A stretch of DNA of 64,000 bases from JACKCP01 sp051744925 (GCA_051744925.1 JBNJDM010000003.1:1-64000), one strand, 5' to 3'; shown: positions 33,236-43,055, counted from the stretch's first letter. Translations and numbers: made by a program. Notes: generated by a model from the sequence alone, not told the origin.

Positions 33236-33813
33236 TTTTGTCCTTTAATTTCACAAAAAATAAAATCTCAATATCCAGATTAAATTAATCTTGCATTGGA
33301 TTATTCTTTAATATATTATTTAAAAAAATCTACATTACAAATCATTCTCATTCTAAACAGCTCATATTTAAACTGTTATACTCTGTTTTCCTTAAAAAAA
33401 CCGGTAACAGAATACAAATAAGATTACAAACCAAATTTTTCAGATTTTTAAAAGATAAAATATTCTATAAAAAAATTACAGTATATCAAGCAGCCTCAAT
33501 TCAGGTGCAAAACCGCTCTTATTCAAATCCGGTCTCTGTATTAAGGCCAGAAGCTGCTCAATGAGCATCTGAAAAGGCTGCTGATATTGAAAATTTCAAG
33601 TCTAGTGGATACGATTTATTTTTATTTGTTAAGCTATAAAATATATTTATAAATATCTAGATAAAAGAATTAAATCTTTAAAACCTATGACTCGCCTCTT
33701 ACCTTTAATACAATTTTACAAGTCAAAAAAATCATTGCATTTATTAAAAATTCATTCCATAAATTTATTTCGTATACAAAACAAATTTAATCATTAGCTT
33801 TACTGGAGATAAA
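33236..33813. other. 578-nt divergent intergenic region with a structured segment
   Basis: No gene is visible between the CocE-type hydrolase and the acyl-CoA dehydrogenase. Most of it is plain AT-rich DNA. A long, G+C-richer, foldable segment lies at 33483-33587 and is described separately. A CTGTTA/TAACAG pair near 33376-33411 flanks a T-rich stretch. The last 225 nt before the dehydrogenase show nothing further by eye except the ribosome site TGGAG. Confidence 0.55.
33483..33587 (+). ncRNA. Structured leader or small RNA upstream of acyl-CoA dehydrogenase
   Basis: The ends pair over 18 bp: ATATCA-a-GCAGCCT-caa-TTCAG on the left with CTGAA-a-AGGCTGC-TGATAT on the right. Inside are ACCG/CGGT and a TGCTCA-A-TGAGCA hairpin. 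The segment is richer in G+C than its surroundings and lies 227 nt before the dehydrogenase gene. A few short strings (GGTGCAAAACC, GCCAGAAGCTGC) faintly recall cobalamin-riboswitch pieces, but order and spacing do not clearly fit. It may be an unknown cis-element or RNA. The strand is assumed from the downstream gene. Confidence 0.4.
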
Positions 33814-35643
33814 ATGGCTCAACTTCTTTCAGACCCAGGAGACCAGGAATTTCTTTTATTTGAAATTTTTAATATTGATAGTTTTTCAAATTCAGTCAAA
33901 TTCAGCGATTTCAACAAAAAAACATGTAAAATGATCTTAAAAGAAGCCCGGAAACTTGCTGTAGAAGAACTAATCCCCTCAAACAAGGAAGCAGATGTTC
34001 ATAATGGTCATCCAGACGGTGTTAATTTTATTAATGGAGAAATTTTGGTTCCGAAATCTTATCACATCCCTTATGAAAATTTCTGCAAAGGAGGCTGGCT
34101 TGCAATGTGTGATGAAGAACAGTGGGGAGGACAGAATATGCCCCAGCTTCTTGCTGGGGCATGTGTTGAACTTTTTATGGGAGCAAACCCTTCATTTTTC
34201 AATTACCCTGCTCTTACCCACGGAGCCGGAGCCATTGTAAAAGAGTTTGGCAATGATTTACTAAAACAAAAATACCTTAAAAATATGTTCTCAGGAAAAT
34301 GGGCAGGAACCATGTGCCTTACAGAATCTCAGGCAGGTTCTGATGTAGGAGCAGTAGATACAAAAGCTTTTAAAAATCAAGACGGCACATATTCCATAGA
34401 AGGAAACAAAATATTTATTTCAGGTGCAGATTCAGATCTTGTGGAAAATGTTATTCATCCAGTGCTTGCCAGAACAGAAAATGCACCTTCAGGTACTTCA
34501 GGAATATCACTTTTTCTTGTTCCAAAATATCGGCTGGATGATCAGGGAAAAACCACAAATATAAAAAATGATGTAGAAATAACCGGAATTGAAGAAAAGC
34601 TTGGTATGCACGGCAATGTTACCTGCAGCGTATCATTCGGATCAAAGAAAAAATGTACAGGAGAGCTTGTTGGTAAAGAAAACAAGGGTATGAAGTATAT
34701 GTTCCTGATGATGAATGAAGCACGTCAGGGAGCTGCACTCCAGGCTCTTGGAATATCTTCTGCATCATATGCAAATGCAGTAAACTATGCAAAAGAAAGA
34801 ATTCAGGGTCCGGATCTTCTTGAAGCAGCCAAAGATAACCCTGTTAAAGTCCCAATTATACAGCACCCTGATGTGAGAAGAGAACTTCTTACAATGAAGG
34901 CACTTATAGAAGGCAACAGATTTTTATCATATTACCTGAAATGGTGTACAGATAAAGCAAACATAACTAAAAACAACGATCAAAAAGAAAAGTTTAAAAA
35001 TATTATTGAGCTTTTAACTCCTGTTTCAAAAGCTTATACAACTTTTAAAGGTATTGATATCACTGCATCAGGGATTAAGGTTTTTGGAGGATACGGTTTT
35101 ATTGAAGAATATCCCCAGGCACAGTTTTACAGGGATGTAAGAATAAGTTCGATTTATGAGGGTACCAACGGAATTCAGGCCATGGATCTTTTGGGTAGAA
35201 AACTTGGGATGAAACAAGGCAAACCTTTTCTTGACCTTATGAATGAAATCCAAAAAACTGTTAAAAAAGCTGAAAATTCAGGTCTTAACAATATATCTGA
35301 AAAACTGTCAGGACTTCTTTCAAAAGCAGGAGAAGCAGCAGCATCAATAGGGAAAACAGCTTCAGGGGAAAATATTCTTGATGCATTTGGTTCAGCTTCA
35401 ATTTTTCTGGAGTCTGTTGGAGACCTTTGCATGGCATGGGCCCATGCTGAAAAAGCTTCAACAGCTGCCGGTAAAATTGAAAGTTCAGGCAAAAAGGATA
35501 AAACCTTTTACCAGGCTATTCTGAAAACAGCAGAATTTTACTATGATGTTATTGTACCTGAATCCCTTGGCAGACTCGATTCTCTTAAAAAAATAACAAA
35601 AACAGTTATGTCTATGCCGGAAGCAGGTTTTGCATCAAAATAA
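33814..35643 (+). CDS. Acyl-CoA dehydrogenase, long C-terminally extended type
   Basis: FAD flavoenzyme of fatty-acid or aromatic-acid beta-oxidation that oxidises acyl-CoA to enoyl-CoA and passes electrons to ETF. At 609 residues it is the extended form with an extra C-terminal helical domain (about 470-609). Core motifs are MCLTESQAGSDVGAV, IFISGADSDL, EKLGMHGNVTCSVSFG, ITASGIKVFGGYGFIEEYP, and SSIYEGTNGIQA with the probable catalytic base Glu449. GGAG precedes the ATG. Chain length is not readable. It stands alone behind a 578-nt region containing a structured segment. No ETF or thiolase genes are adjacent. Confidence 0.93.
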   Translation: MAQLLSDPGDQEFLLFEIFNIDSFSNSVKFSDFNKKTCKMILKEARKLAVEELIPSNKEADVHNGHPDGVNFINGEILVPKSYHIPYENFCKGGWLAMCDEEQWGGQNMPQLLAGACVELFMGANPSFFNYPALTHGAGAIVKEFGNDLLKQKYLKNMFSGKWAGTMCLTESQAGSDVGAVDTKAFKNQDGTYSIEGNKIFISGADSDLVENVIHPVLARTENAPSGTSGISLFLVPKYRLDDQGKTTNIKNDVEITGIEEKLGMHGNVTCSVSFGSKKKCTGELVGKENKGMKYMFLMMNEARQGAALQALGISSASYANAVNYAKERIQGPDLLEAAKDNPVKVPIIQHPDVRRELLTMKALIEGNRFLSYYLKWCTDKANITKNNDQKEKFKNIIELLTPVSKAYTTFKGIDITASGIKVFGGYGFIEEYPQAQFYRDVRISSIYEGTNGIQAMDLLGRKLGMKQGKPFLDLMNEIQKTVKKAENSGLNNISEKLSGLLSKAGEAAASIGKTASGENILDAFGSASIFLESVGDLCMAWAHAEKASTAAGKIESSGKKDKTFYQAILKTAEFYYDVIVPESLGRLDSLKKITKTVMSMPEAGFASK

Positions 35644-35682
35644 AAAATAATGTAAAAAATGACCGGGTTAAACAGACAAAAG

Positions 35683-36822
35683 CTACTCAGATTTTCGAAG
35701 TGTAATAAAATTTATTTCACCCGGAGACCATAAACGCATCCTGGGACCCCATGTTCCTGTTCCTTTTGACACAAGAAGAAGCATTTCATCAATTGTGTAA
35801 AGACCTGTTATATATGGATACTGACTTTTTACAAGATAATTAAAAGGCCATATCTGACCGTTATGTGTATGGCCTGAAATCATAAGATCAACACCTGCAT
35901 CAGCTGCTTGTTCTGCCATCCACGGTGTATGTGATATAAGAATAACAAGTCCTTGATTTTTATTTTCCAGAGCTTTTTCAAGATCAGATTCAGCTTTTCC
36001 TGAATGTCTTCGTGAAGATGTAAAATCATCTACTCCTGCAATTACAAGACCAGGCAAAGGACTTGCGTTTTCATTTGAAAGAAGCGGGATATCAGCTTTT
36101 TTAAGAATTTCTCCGGTAACATCTTTTCTTCCGGAGCGAACAGTATCATGGTTTCCCCTTACAGCCCATACTCCAAAAGGGGCATCAAATTTTTTCATAA
36201 CAGGTATTATTTCTTTAATATTACTTCTTCTTTCAAAAAGATCGCCTGCAAGAACAATTAAATCAGGATTTAATTGTTCGAGCTGTTCTGTTCTCCGGCT
36301 GAGCCACTCAGCTCCTATCATCATTTCACCTGCATGAAGATCAGAAAGAACAGCAAGTGTAATACCGTCATATTTATCAGGCAGATTTTTTAAAAATACT
36401 TCCCCGGTTTGAACAACAGGAGGACGAAGTCCCTGAAAATGGGCAATAATAATAAGTACTGCTCCAAAAACAGCAGCAGTTGTCTTTATACGACCTGAAT
36501 ACTTTTTAAAGAAAAAACCGAATCCGCATATTATATCTGCAATAAAAAATGTTACAAAAAGCAGAAATACAGATGCTGTCCACTGCATTCCCGCAACTTC
36601 AAGAAGAGCTGATATAATACCAAAATCGCTGTGTCTGTATATACGGCTTATTAAATATACAATCCAGGTAAGTATTCCTGTAAATATAACTGCTTTTCTT
36701 CGTGATTTTTTTTTATTAAAAAAAGGCAGAAAATAGATTTTTGCAAAAACATAAATATGCAGAAAAGTTATAATTGATGTTAAAATAGTACCGAAAAAAG
36801 AAATAATATCCCCCTTGTTCAA
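35683..36822 (-). CDS. Membrane metallophosphoesterase, YkuE-like
   Basis: A 379-residue protein with four membrane helices in the first 145 residues and a calcineurin-type phosphoesterase domain facing out or in behind them. The metal motifs are in order: SDLHAGEM, AGDLFERR, RGNHDTVRSG, ISHTP and SGHTHNGQIWPF. Bacillus YkuE and relatives bind manganese or zinc; UDP-diacylglucosamine or phospholipid substrates have been proposed for the wider group. It is convergent with the acyl-CoA dehydrogenase. Upstream of it lies a decayed gene. Confidence 0.9.
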   Translation of the reverse strand: MNKGDIISFFGTILTSIITFLHIYVFAKIYFLPFFNKKKSRRKAVIFTGILTWIVYLISRIYRHSDFGIISALLEVAGMQWTASVFLLFVTFFIADIICGFGFFFKKYSGRIKTTAAVFGAVLIIIAHFQGLRPPVVQTGEVFLKNLPDKYDGITLAVLSDLHAGEMMIGAEWLSRRTEQLEQLNPDLIVLAGDLFERRSNIKEIIPVMKKFDAPFGVWAVRGNHDTVRSGRKDVTGEILKKADIPLLSNENASPLPGLVIAGVDDFTSSRRHSGKAESDLEKALENKNQGLVILISHTPWMAEQAADAGVDLMISGHTHNGQIWPFNYLVKSQYPYITGLYTIDEMLLLVSKGTGTWGPRMRLWSPGEINFITLRKSE

Positions 36823-37216
36823 AATATTCTTTTGAGCTTAATTTACTTGTGAGCAAATTTATAGTTTACGCGATTATTAAATTTAAATATTCTTGTCTTT
36901 AAAAGTCGACCAGTTCAAAAAAACATACATAAGGCAGTTTATTCTCTCAAAAAAGGAATATTATCATTTAAAATATTTTTAACCCGGATTTTTTCCTTTT
37001 GTAAAAAAAGATAATCATCATTAACACTCATGGGCCCTCCCATAAGAACAACTCCGCAATTTTTTTCAATTTCAGGGAACTAAAAATCGTATGCATTTAA
37101 AATTTCAAGCTTAATACTGTTTTGCTCAGCCCATTTTTCTATATATCCGAACCCTTCAAAGGGAACATGTTTTACAATATATATTTTTTTTCAAATAACA
37201 AACTCCATAAAATAAA
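36823..37216. other. 394-nt gap holding a decayed gene
   Basis: This stretch lies between the YkuE-like gene and sbcC, both on the minus strand. About 260 nt of it are the remnant of a glutamine amidotransferase gene, listed separately. A further minus-strand frame at about 36885-36930 (YVFLNWSTFKDKN) could be a scrap of the C-terminus of the same gene, but this is weak. The rest is AT-rich with no other signal. Confidence 0.55.
36939..37198 (-). pseudogene. Decayed class I glutamine amidotransferase (GMP-synthase-like), N-terminal remnant
   Basis: In one minus-strand frame the DNA reads IYIVKHVPFEGFGYIEKWAE, then NSIKLEILNAYDF, stop, FPEIEKNCGVVLMGGPMSVN, DDYLFLQKEKIRVKNILNDN and IPFLRE, stop. 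This is the start of a class I amidotransferase (HVPFEG, MGGPMSVND). Lesions are visible: one extra A in the run after the TTG start puts the frame out, a TAG interrupts at 37080-37082, and the frame ends exactly where GIC with the catalytic cysteine should follow. It is certainly not functional as an amidotransferase. Confidence 0.82.
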
Positions 37217-40200
37217 TCAGTTACCGATAAAACTGCACCCTGGACCTGAAATCATGCTTCTGCCTCCGGATGCAGGTTCAATATTCAGCTGAAGAGGAAC
37301 TGAATCCTTCAAAGCCTGAACATGGGAAATAACACCTATTACCTTACCTTTGCTGTTAAGTTTTCCAAGACTTTCAAGCGCAGTTTCAAGGCTTTCATCA
37401 TCAAGGGTTCCAAAACCTTCATCAAGAAAAAGTGAATCAACCTTTATATTTTTTCCTGCCATATTTGAAAGTCCAAGGGCAAGACAAAGACTTACAACAA
37501 AAGATTCTCCTCCTGAAAGATTTTTTGAAGACCTTATTTCTCCGCCCTGATAATTGTCTATAACATTGAGTTCAAGGGGATTTGTTAAATCTCTTGTAAG
37601 AAGATACCTGTCAGTCATTTCCTGTAACTGTCGGTTTGCAAGATTTACCATTACTTCAAATGTAAGTCCCTGGGCAAAATTTCTGAATTTTTTCCCATCT
37701 GAAGAACCTATAAGTTCATGGAGATTATTCCATTTTAAGCATTCTTTTTCCTGGTTTTTAATCTCTTCAATTTTTTCTTTGAATTTTATTTGATTTTCTT
37801 TGTTGCGGTTTAGGGCTGAATTAATTTCACCTTTTTTTTCATTAATAAAGGCAAGTTTATTATTATATTCCTCTTTTTCTTTTAAAAGATCTTTATAATC
37901 TTTTTCTGATTTATGATTTTGCTTTTCTTTTTCCAGAGTAATTTCAAGATTTGCTAAAACAGATTTTACATTTTCAATATTTTTATTATTTTCATCAATT
38001 TTATTCTTAAGATTTTTTCTTTCTTCCAGGGTAAGATAAGCTTCAAGATAATTTTTTTCAGAATCAAAACCTTTATTTTTAAGCTGTTTTACAAATTCTG
38101 ATTCAAGTTCATTAATCTCTTTTTCAAGCTCTGATATATTTGTATGAATATCTTTTATTTTTTCTTTTGATAAATAATACATTTTTGATGCCTGATTATG
38201 TTTTTCAAAAGATTTATTAAAATCTGTTTCAGATTTCAAAATTGAATTTTCAATATTTTTTTCTTCTGTATCAGGATCTTTATCACCAAAAATTTCTTTT
38301 CTTTCATAAACTAATTTTTCAAAATCAGAGTTTCTTTTTTCAAATAATTTTTTATTTTCTCCAAGCTCGTTTAATTTAGTTTCCTTTGCCTGATTATTAA
38401 GATCAATTTTTGAGCTTATTTTTTGAATTTCATTTTTTATCTCAATTTCTGCTTCTTTTTTTTCATTCCATAAATCGTATCTTTTTTTAAGCATTGAAAT
38501 TATTTCATCAGGATTTTTTTCATCAGGGCCTGATACATCAATACCTTGAAGTTCTTTATAAATTGAATTTTTTGTATCTTTAATCTGTAAATCTAAATTT
38601 TGTTTTTCATCAGATATCCTTTTAATCTCATTTTTTGTATTTGTTATCTTATTATTAAGATCAATTTGTTGTTTTTCGGTTTCAGAATATTTTAAAGAAA
38701 TTTTATCAAGCTCTTGCCTGCTAAGCTTTATATAATTTTCTGTTTCATAAATATTTTTTATTTTTTTCTTATAATCCAAAGAGATTTTTTCAAGTAAATC
38801 TGTTTTTTCAGCAAGACCTTTTTCAATATTTTCAAAATCTATCTTTAATTTTTCAAGCAGCTCAAAATAGAGAGCTTTTTTATTTTCAGCTTCTGATTCA
38901 ATCTCAGAAATTCTTATTTTTAAATTTTTAATTTCCGAGTCGGTTGTAATTTTAGAAGCATTAAGTTCATCCAAGAAAACGGCTAATTTTTTTCTTTTAT
39001 CTTTTTCAGTGTTTAATTTTTTTTCTTCATCACTTTTTTCAGGGACACCTTGCTGCGAATAAGGATGCTTTGTTGAACCGCATAAAGGACAAGGTTTATT
39101 ATGTTCAAGCTTTTTTCTTTCTTTTTCAAGACTTTCAATTTTAGATAATAAAATAACCTGCTTTTCAAGAAGCTCTATTGTTTTATCGTAATTTAAAAGA
39201 TTTATTTTTTCAAATTCAAGTTTTTGTATTATTTCTGTTCTGGTTTTTTCAGCATTTTTAAGCTTATCTTTTAATTCATCTCGTTTTTTTAAAAGCTCTT
39301 TTTCTGCGCCTATTAATTCAAAAGATTTTTTAGCTGATTCATAATCGTTTTTTATTTTTTCAAGATATGAATTTAATTGCTCAGGAGTTTTTCCTTCAAG
39401 AAGGTTATAAAGTTTTTCATTTAAACTTGTTAATTTTTTATTTTCAGATTCATAATCTTTTTTTATTTTTTCAAACTCTTGTGATTTTTTATTTAATTGT
39501 TTTTCAAACTCACCCAGACTTGATTTAAGTTCTGAAATTTCTCTATCTTTTGATGTTGCTGTTTGGGTATCTTTTTTTAAGGACTCTAAATAAGATGTTA
39601 TTTTATAATAATTATTAATCAGTTTTTCATGATTTTTATTTGCTTTTAAATACTCTTCTGTTTTTTTAAGCTCATTTTGTTTTTGCTTTAAATCTGTTTC
39701 ATTTTGATTTTTTGCTTTAATTTCTTTTGATAAATCATGTTCTGATTTTTTAATCCGTTCTTCAATTGAATTTAAATCTTTTTGTATCTCTTTTAAAATA
39801 GTATCTTTTTTTCTTGCCTCATTTAATATTGCTAATTTCTGATTTTTATCTTTTTTTAAATTTTCAAGAACTATCTTTTTTTCATCACTGTCTTTTTTGG
39901 ATGATTCATATTCTTTTTCATAAAACAAAAGATCTTTTTTAAAAACTTCAAGATCTTTTAAATATTTATTGTAAGTTTTCCTTTTCAGATTCAGGTTATC
40001 ATAAAATCTGTCAAGCTCAGCTGCTTTTTCAGCAAGTTCCAACTTTTCTTTTTCAGGCTTTAAAACTTCTTTTAAAGCGTTTAATGATTCAAGCTCTTTT
40101 TTCCTTTCTTCAATTTCAGTGTTAATTTTTTTTAAATTATCTATATGATTAATACTTTTTATAATATCATCAAAAATCTGTAAAACCGATTCATGCTCCT

Positions 40201-40885
40201 TATTTAAAGACTCAAGCTCTTCATAAAAAACCTTTTTTTGCTGATCATCAAAAATCTCAATTCCTTTAATCTGATTATTAAGGTTTTCCAGAAGTTGTGA
40301 CTCTGATCTTTTTTTTTCATGAACTTTTACAGAAATTTCACTGTATATTTCAGTTCCTGTTATCTCTTCAAGAATCGGGGCTCTTTCACCCGGAGTTGCA
40401 TCAAGAAATGCGGCAAAACCACCCTGGGCAAGAAGTGCAGACCTTGTAAATCTTTCAAAATCAAGTCCTGTTTTTTCCTTAACAGTAAAAGGAACTTTAC
40501 TTAAACCTGTTTCAACAATTTCTCCTTTTTCATTAAATATTTCATGCTTTGGCGGCTGAAGCTTTTCACCTGCTTTTTTTCTTGATCTGTGCTGAGCAAA
40601 AAAAGCTGTGAAAATCCCTTCTGATGATAAAAAAGTTACCTCGGAAAAACATTCTCCCTTTGTTCTTGACATGATTTCATTAAAAGATGATGTAATTTTT
40701 CCAAGCCTTGGGGTTTGTGCATAAAGTGCAAGTGTTACTGCATCAAGAACTGTTGATTTACCTGATCCTGTAGGTCCGGTTATGGCAAATATACCTTCGG
40801 CCTGATACGAACTTTCTTCAAAATCGATTGTCCACTCACCCTCAAGTGAATTTAAATTTTTAAATCTTAATTTTAAAATTTTCAT
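37217..40885 (-). CDS. sbcC: SbcC, exonuclease SMC-like ATPase subunit
   Basis: The ATPase of the SbcCD nuclease (bacterial Rad50-Mre11), which opens hairpins and blocked DNA ends at forks and breaks. It is a 1222-residue protein. Walker A is GPTGSGKST at 37-45, very long lysine/glutamate coiled coils follow on both sides of a zinc hook CPLC near residue 599, and the signature NLSGGESFVVSLCLALGLS and Walker B SLFLDEGFGTLD are near the C-terminus. The gene is extremely A-rich on the coding strand in the coiled-coil part. It begins two bases after sbcD ends, so the pair is an operon. Confidence 0.95.
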   Translation of the reverse strand: MKILKLRFKNLNSLEGEWTIDFEESSYQAEGIFAITGPTGSGKSTVLDAVTLALYAQTPRLGKITSSFNEIMSRTKGECFSEVTFLSSEGIFTAFFAQHRSRKKAGEKLQPPKHEIFNEKGEIVETGLSKVPFTVKEKTGLDFERFTRSALLAQGGFAAFLDATPGERAPILEEITGTEIYSEISVKVHEKKRSESQLLENLNNQIKGIEIFDDQQKKVFYEELESLNKEHESVLQIFDDIIKSINHIDNLKKINTEIEERKKELESLNALKEVLKPEKEKLELAEKAAELDRFYDNLNLKRKTYNKYLKDLEVFKKDLLFYEKEYESSKKDSDEKKIVLENLKKDKNQKLAILNEARKKDTILKEIQKDLNSIEERIKKSEHDLSKEIKAKNQNETDLKQKQNELKKTEEYLKANKNHEKLINNYYKITSYLESLKKDTQTATSKDREISELKSSLGEFEKQLNKKSQEFEKIKKDYESENKKLTSLNEKLYNLLEGKTPEQLNSYLEKIKNDYESAKKSFELIGAEKELLKKRDELKDKLKNAEKTRTEIIQKLEFEKINLLNYDKTIELLEKQVILLSKIESLEKERKKLEHNKPCPLCGSTKHPYSQQGVPEKSDEEKKLNTEKDKRKKLAVFLDELNASKITTDSEIKNLKIRISEIESEAENKKALYFELLEKLKIDFENIEKGLAEKTDLLEKISLDYKKKIKNIYETENYIKLSRQELDKISLKYSETEKQQIDLNNKITNTKNEIKRISDEKQNLDLQIKDTKNSIYKELQGIDVSGPDEKNPDEIISMLKKRYDLWNEKKEAEIEIKNEIQKISSKIDLNNQAKETKLNELGENKKLFEKRNSDFEKLVYERKEIFGDKDPDTEEKNIENSILKSETDFNKSFEKHNQASKMYYLSKEKIKDIHTNISELEKEINELESEFVKQLKNKGFDSEKNYLEAYLTLEERKNLKNKIDENNKNIENVKSVLANLEITLEKEKQNHKSEKDYKDLLKEKEEYNNKLAFINEKKGEINSALNRNKENQIKFKEKIEEIKNQEKECLKWNNLHELIGSSDGKKFRNFAQGLTFEVMVNLANRQLQEMTDRYLLTRDLTNPLELNVIDNYQGGEIRSSKNLSGGESFVVSLCLALGLSNMAGKNIKVDSLFLDEGFGTLDDESLETALESLGKLNSKGKVIGVISHVQALKDSVPLQLNIEPASGGRSMISGPGCSFIGN

Positions 40886-40887
40886 AT

Positions 40888-42114
40888 TCAGTCTGCATTC
40901 TTGTCTTCTTCATAAATTAAATTTACAATTTCTTTATAAGCCTGTTTAAGCTCAGGCCTTGATTTTTCAGGAATTTCATTTGAATCAAGGCATTTATCAA
41001 AAACCTCGAATACATCAAGTTCTTCAAGAACCTGATCTTTTTCACTGTCTGATTCAATTTTTTCAGCTATTTTTTTATTTTTGATTCTTACTATATCAAC
41101 CTCTGATCCTTTTACTATATCTTCAGTTCTTTGCCTTAAATCTGCCCGTAATTCATTATCTTCATAAATAACTTCTGCAAAACAATTTTCGTTTTTACTT
41201 ACAAGCTCTGAAAGATTTGAGTTTATTTGGTCAAAATTTCCTTTAACAGAATAAAGCTTTTTAAATACAGGGATTTCAATTTCTTTTATATCAGTTGAAT
41301 CATCTGTAAATTCAACCATAATAACCTTTTTTTTCTGATTTGCTTCATTAAAGCCCATTGGAAGAGGAGAACCACTGTATCTGAAATTATTAAGACTTTT
41401 AATTTTTTGTGGAATATGAAGATGGCCAAGTGCAAGATAATCTATCTCTTCAGGAAAGCTGTCAAGTCCTATATGTCCTATTGAACCTGCATAAAGCTCC
41501 CTTACACCGTCATCAGAATAAGTCAGTCCGCCTGTGGCAAAAAGATGACCTGTAGCAATTATAGGGATATTTCCACCATTTTCTTCTCTGATTTTTAAAG
41601 CGTATTCAACAGCTTTTTGATAATGGGATTTTATACCTTCAGTTATTTTCTTTTCTTTATCACCAAGCGACTCTCCGCTTTGCGCAGTTCTTACATCCCT
41701 GTCCCTGAGATATGGTACACAGCAGAAAACCGCTTTTTCACTTTTTTTATTTTCAAGAAGAATTACTTCCTTTGAAATATCAGATTCAGCCTCACCAAAT
41801 ACATGAACTCCAAGATTATCTAATATAGCTCTCGGAGCATTGAGAAGGGTTGGTGAATCATGGTTCCCGCCTATAATAATTATATGGGAACAATCTGTTT
41901 TTAAAAGATCTCTTAAAAAATTATAATATATTTCAAGTGATCTGTTTCCCGGAGTTGTATTATCAAATATATCCCCTGCAGCTACAACAATATCTATTTT
42001 ATTTTCATCAACAATTCTTACAAGCCACCCAAGAAACATTTCAAATTCTTCATATCTTTTTCTTGAATACAGCCTTCTGCCTATATGCCAGTCTGAAGTG
42101 TGGAGAATTTTCAT
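40888..42114 (-). CDS. sbcD: SbcD, exonuclease subunit
   Basis: The Mre11-type nuclease partner of SbcC, 408 residues. Metal-binding phosphoesterase motifs are HTSDWHIGRRL, AAGDIFDNTTPGNRS, IIGGNHDSP, ATGHLF and ALGHLHIPQ. The C-terminal capping domain is followed by an acidic and basic helical tail that contacts the SbcC coiled-coil base. It is first in the operon, with sbcC two nucleotides on. Divergent from a methyltransferase gene over a 103-nt gap. Confidence 0.95.
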   Translation of the reverse strand: MKILHTSDWHIGRRLYSRKRYEEFEMFLGWLVRIVDENKIDIVVAAGDIFDNTTPGNRSLEIYYNFLRDLLKTDCSHIIIIGGNHDSPTLLNAPRAILDNLGVHVFGEAESDISKEVILLENKKSEKAVFCCVPYLRDRDVRTAQSGESLGDKEKKITEGIKSHYQKAVEYALKIREENGGNIPIIATGHLFATGGLTYSDDGVRELYAGSIGHIGLDSFPEEIDYLALGHLHIPQKIKSLNNFRYSGSPLPMGFNEANQKKKVIMVEFTDDSTDIKEIEIPVFKKLYSVKGNFDQINSNLSELVSKNENCFAEVIYEDNELRADLRQRTEDIVKGSEVDIVRIKNKKIAEKIESDSEKDQVLEELDVFEVFDKCLDSNEIPEKSRPELKQAYKEIVNLIYEEDKNAD

Positions 42115-42217
42115 TTTTTCCCAATATTTTTCAGTTCATAATTTTTTTAATTGATGATTTGATAAGTTCTCTTTAGAATCTTTTAAAGAATAATTCTATA
42201 TAACAGGAGCTGATTGG

Positions 42218-42904
42218 ATGATCAAAGATATTAATAATGAATTAACAAATCATATTTTTTCTGTTCTTAACTCTGATATAAAATATTTCCTTGATATCGG
42301 ATGCGGTGATGGGGATTTAACCGCAAAAATATCAGAAAAATGCAGATTCACAGCTGGTATAGAACCTGATTTTAAAAAAATTAGTCATACAAACAAAAAA
42401 TCCTCAGACAAACTTTTTTTTCTTGTTAATACAGGTACAGAACTTTCATTTAATGACTCATCATTTGATATGGTTTTATTTTGTCAGTCTCTTCATCATA
42501 TTCCTTCTGACATGCAAAATTATGCCCTTAAAGAGGCAGACAGAGTTCTTAAAAAAAACGGAATTATGCTTATAATTGAACCTTTGTACAACACAGGACT
42601 TTACGGAGAACTTGTTGCTCTTCTGAATAATGAAAAAGAACTTAAAGCAAATGCACTCAAGGAAACAAAAAAACTTGAAAAACAAAGCTACACCCCTGTT
42701 TTTGAAAAACAGCTTAAAATAGATTTTCTCATAAACGGATTTGATGATTTTTATAATTCCAAAGTAGAAAACAAACCGGGTATTAACTGGAATAAAAATA
42801 TTGAATCAGATGCAAAAAAAATTATTGCAAAAGGAGAGAAAAAAAATAACGGCAAAATTATAATCGACTATTTTATCAATTCTTTTTGTTTTAAAAAAAA
42901 TTAA
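42218..42904 (+). CDS. Class I SAM-dependent methyltransferase
   Basis: A 228-residue protein of the Methyltransf_11 type. FLDIGCGDGDLTAKI is motif I, FTAGIEPDF ends with the acidic residue for the ribose, DSSFDMVLFCQSLHHIP is the motif II/III region, and ADRVLKKNGIMLIIEPLYN follows. The C-terminal half is lysine-rich and less typical, giving no hint of the substrate. GGAG precedes the ATG. It is divergent from sbcD and followed by a long untranslated region with a small-RNA candidate. Confidence 0.85.
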   Translation: MIKDINNELTNHIFSVLNSDIKYFLDIGCGDGDLTAKISEKCRFTAGIEPDFKKISHTNKKSSDKLFFLVNTGTELSFNDSSFDMVLFCQSLHHIPSDMQNYALKEADRVLKKNGIMLIIEPLYNTGLYGELVALLNNEKELKANALKETKKLEKQSYTPVFEKQLKIDFLINGFDDFYNSKVENKPGINWNKNIESDAKKIIAKGEKKNNGKIIIDYFINSFCFKKN

Positions 42905-42945
42905 ATTTTTTTTAAAATTGTGCTTCTTGTTTAAATTAAAATGTA

Positions 42946-42978
42946 GTGTAATTATTACACATAGGGTAATAATTACCC
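42946..42978. promoter_or_regulatory. Two tandem 15-bp palindromes, enhancer candidate
   Basis: GTGTAATTATTACAC and GGGTAATAATTACCC are perfect palindromes around a single central base, with centres 18 bp apart. They share the form GKGTAATNATTACMC. They lie about 80-110 bp before the -24 element of the sigma-54-like promoter at 43056, the expected place for a bacterial enhancer-binding protein. Confidence 0.6.
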
Positions 42979-43055
42979 GCAAAAAACTGTAACAAAAATA
43001 CTTAGTACAAAACATTAAATTTTATTTTTAGTTATATTTCAAGAATTTATAGACA

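Noticed and set aside
33519..33535. TTCAAATCC string resembling a tRNA T-loop
   Set aside because: The flanking bases do not form a 5-bp T-stem, and no acceptor or anticodon arm can be found around it.
33501..33562. Cobalamin riboswitch
   Set aside because: Only scattered similarity (GGTGCAAAACC, GCCAGAAGCTGC). The conserved blocks are not in proper order and spacing, and the downstream gene is not B12-related, so I call it only an unassigned structured region.
37300..40500. Dense A/T runs and repeated Glu/Lys codons in sbcC, looking like simple repeats
   Set aside because: They encode the expected long coiled coil around the zinc hook; frame and motifs are intact.
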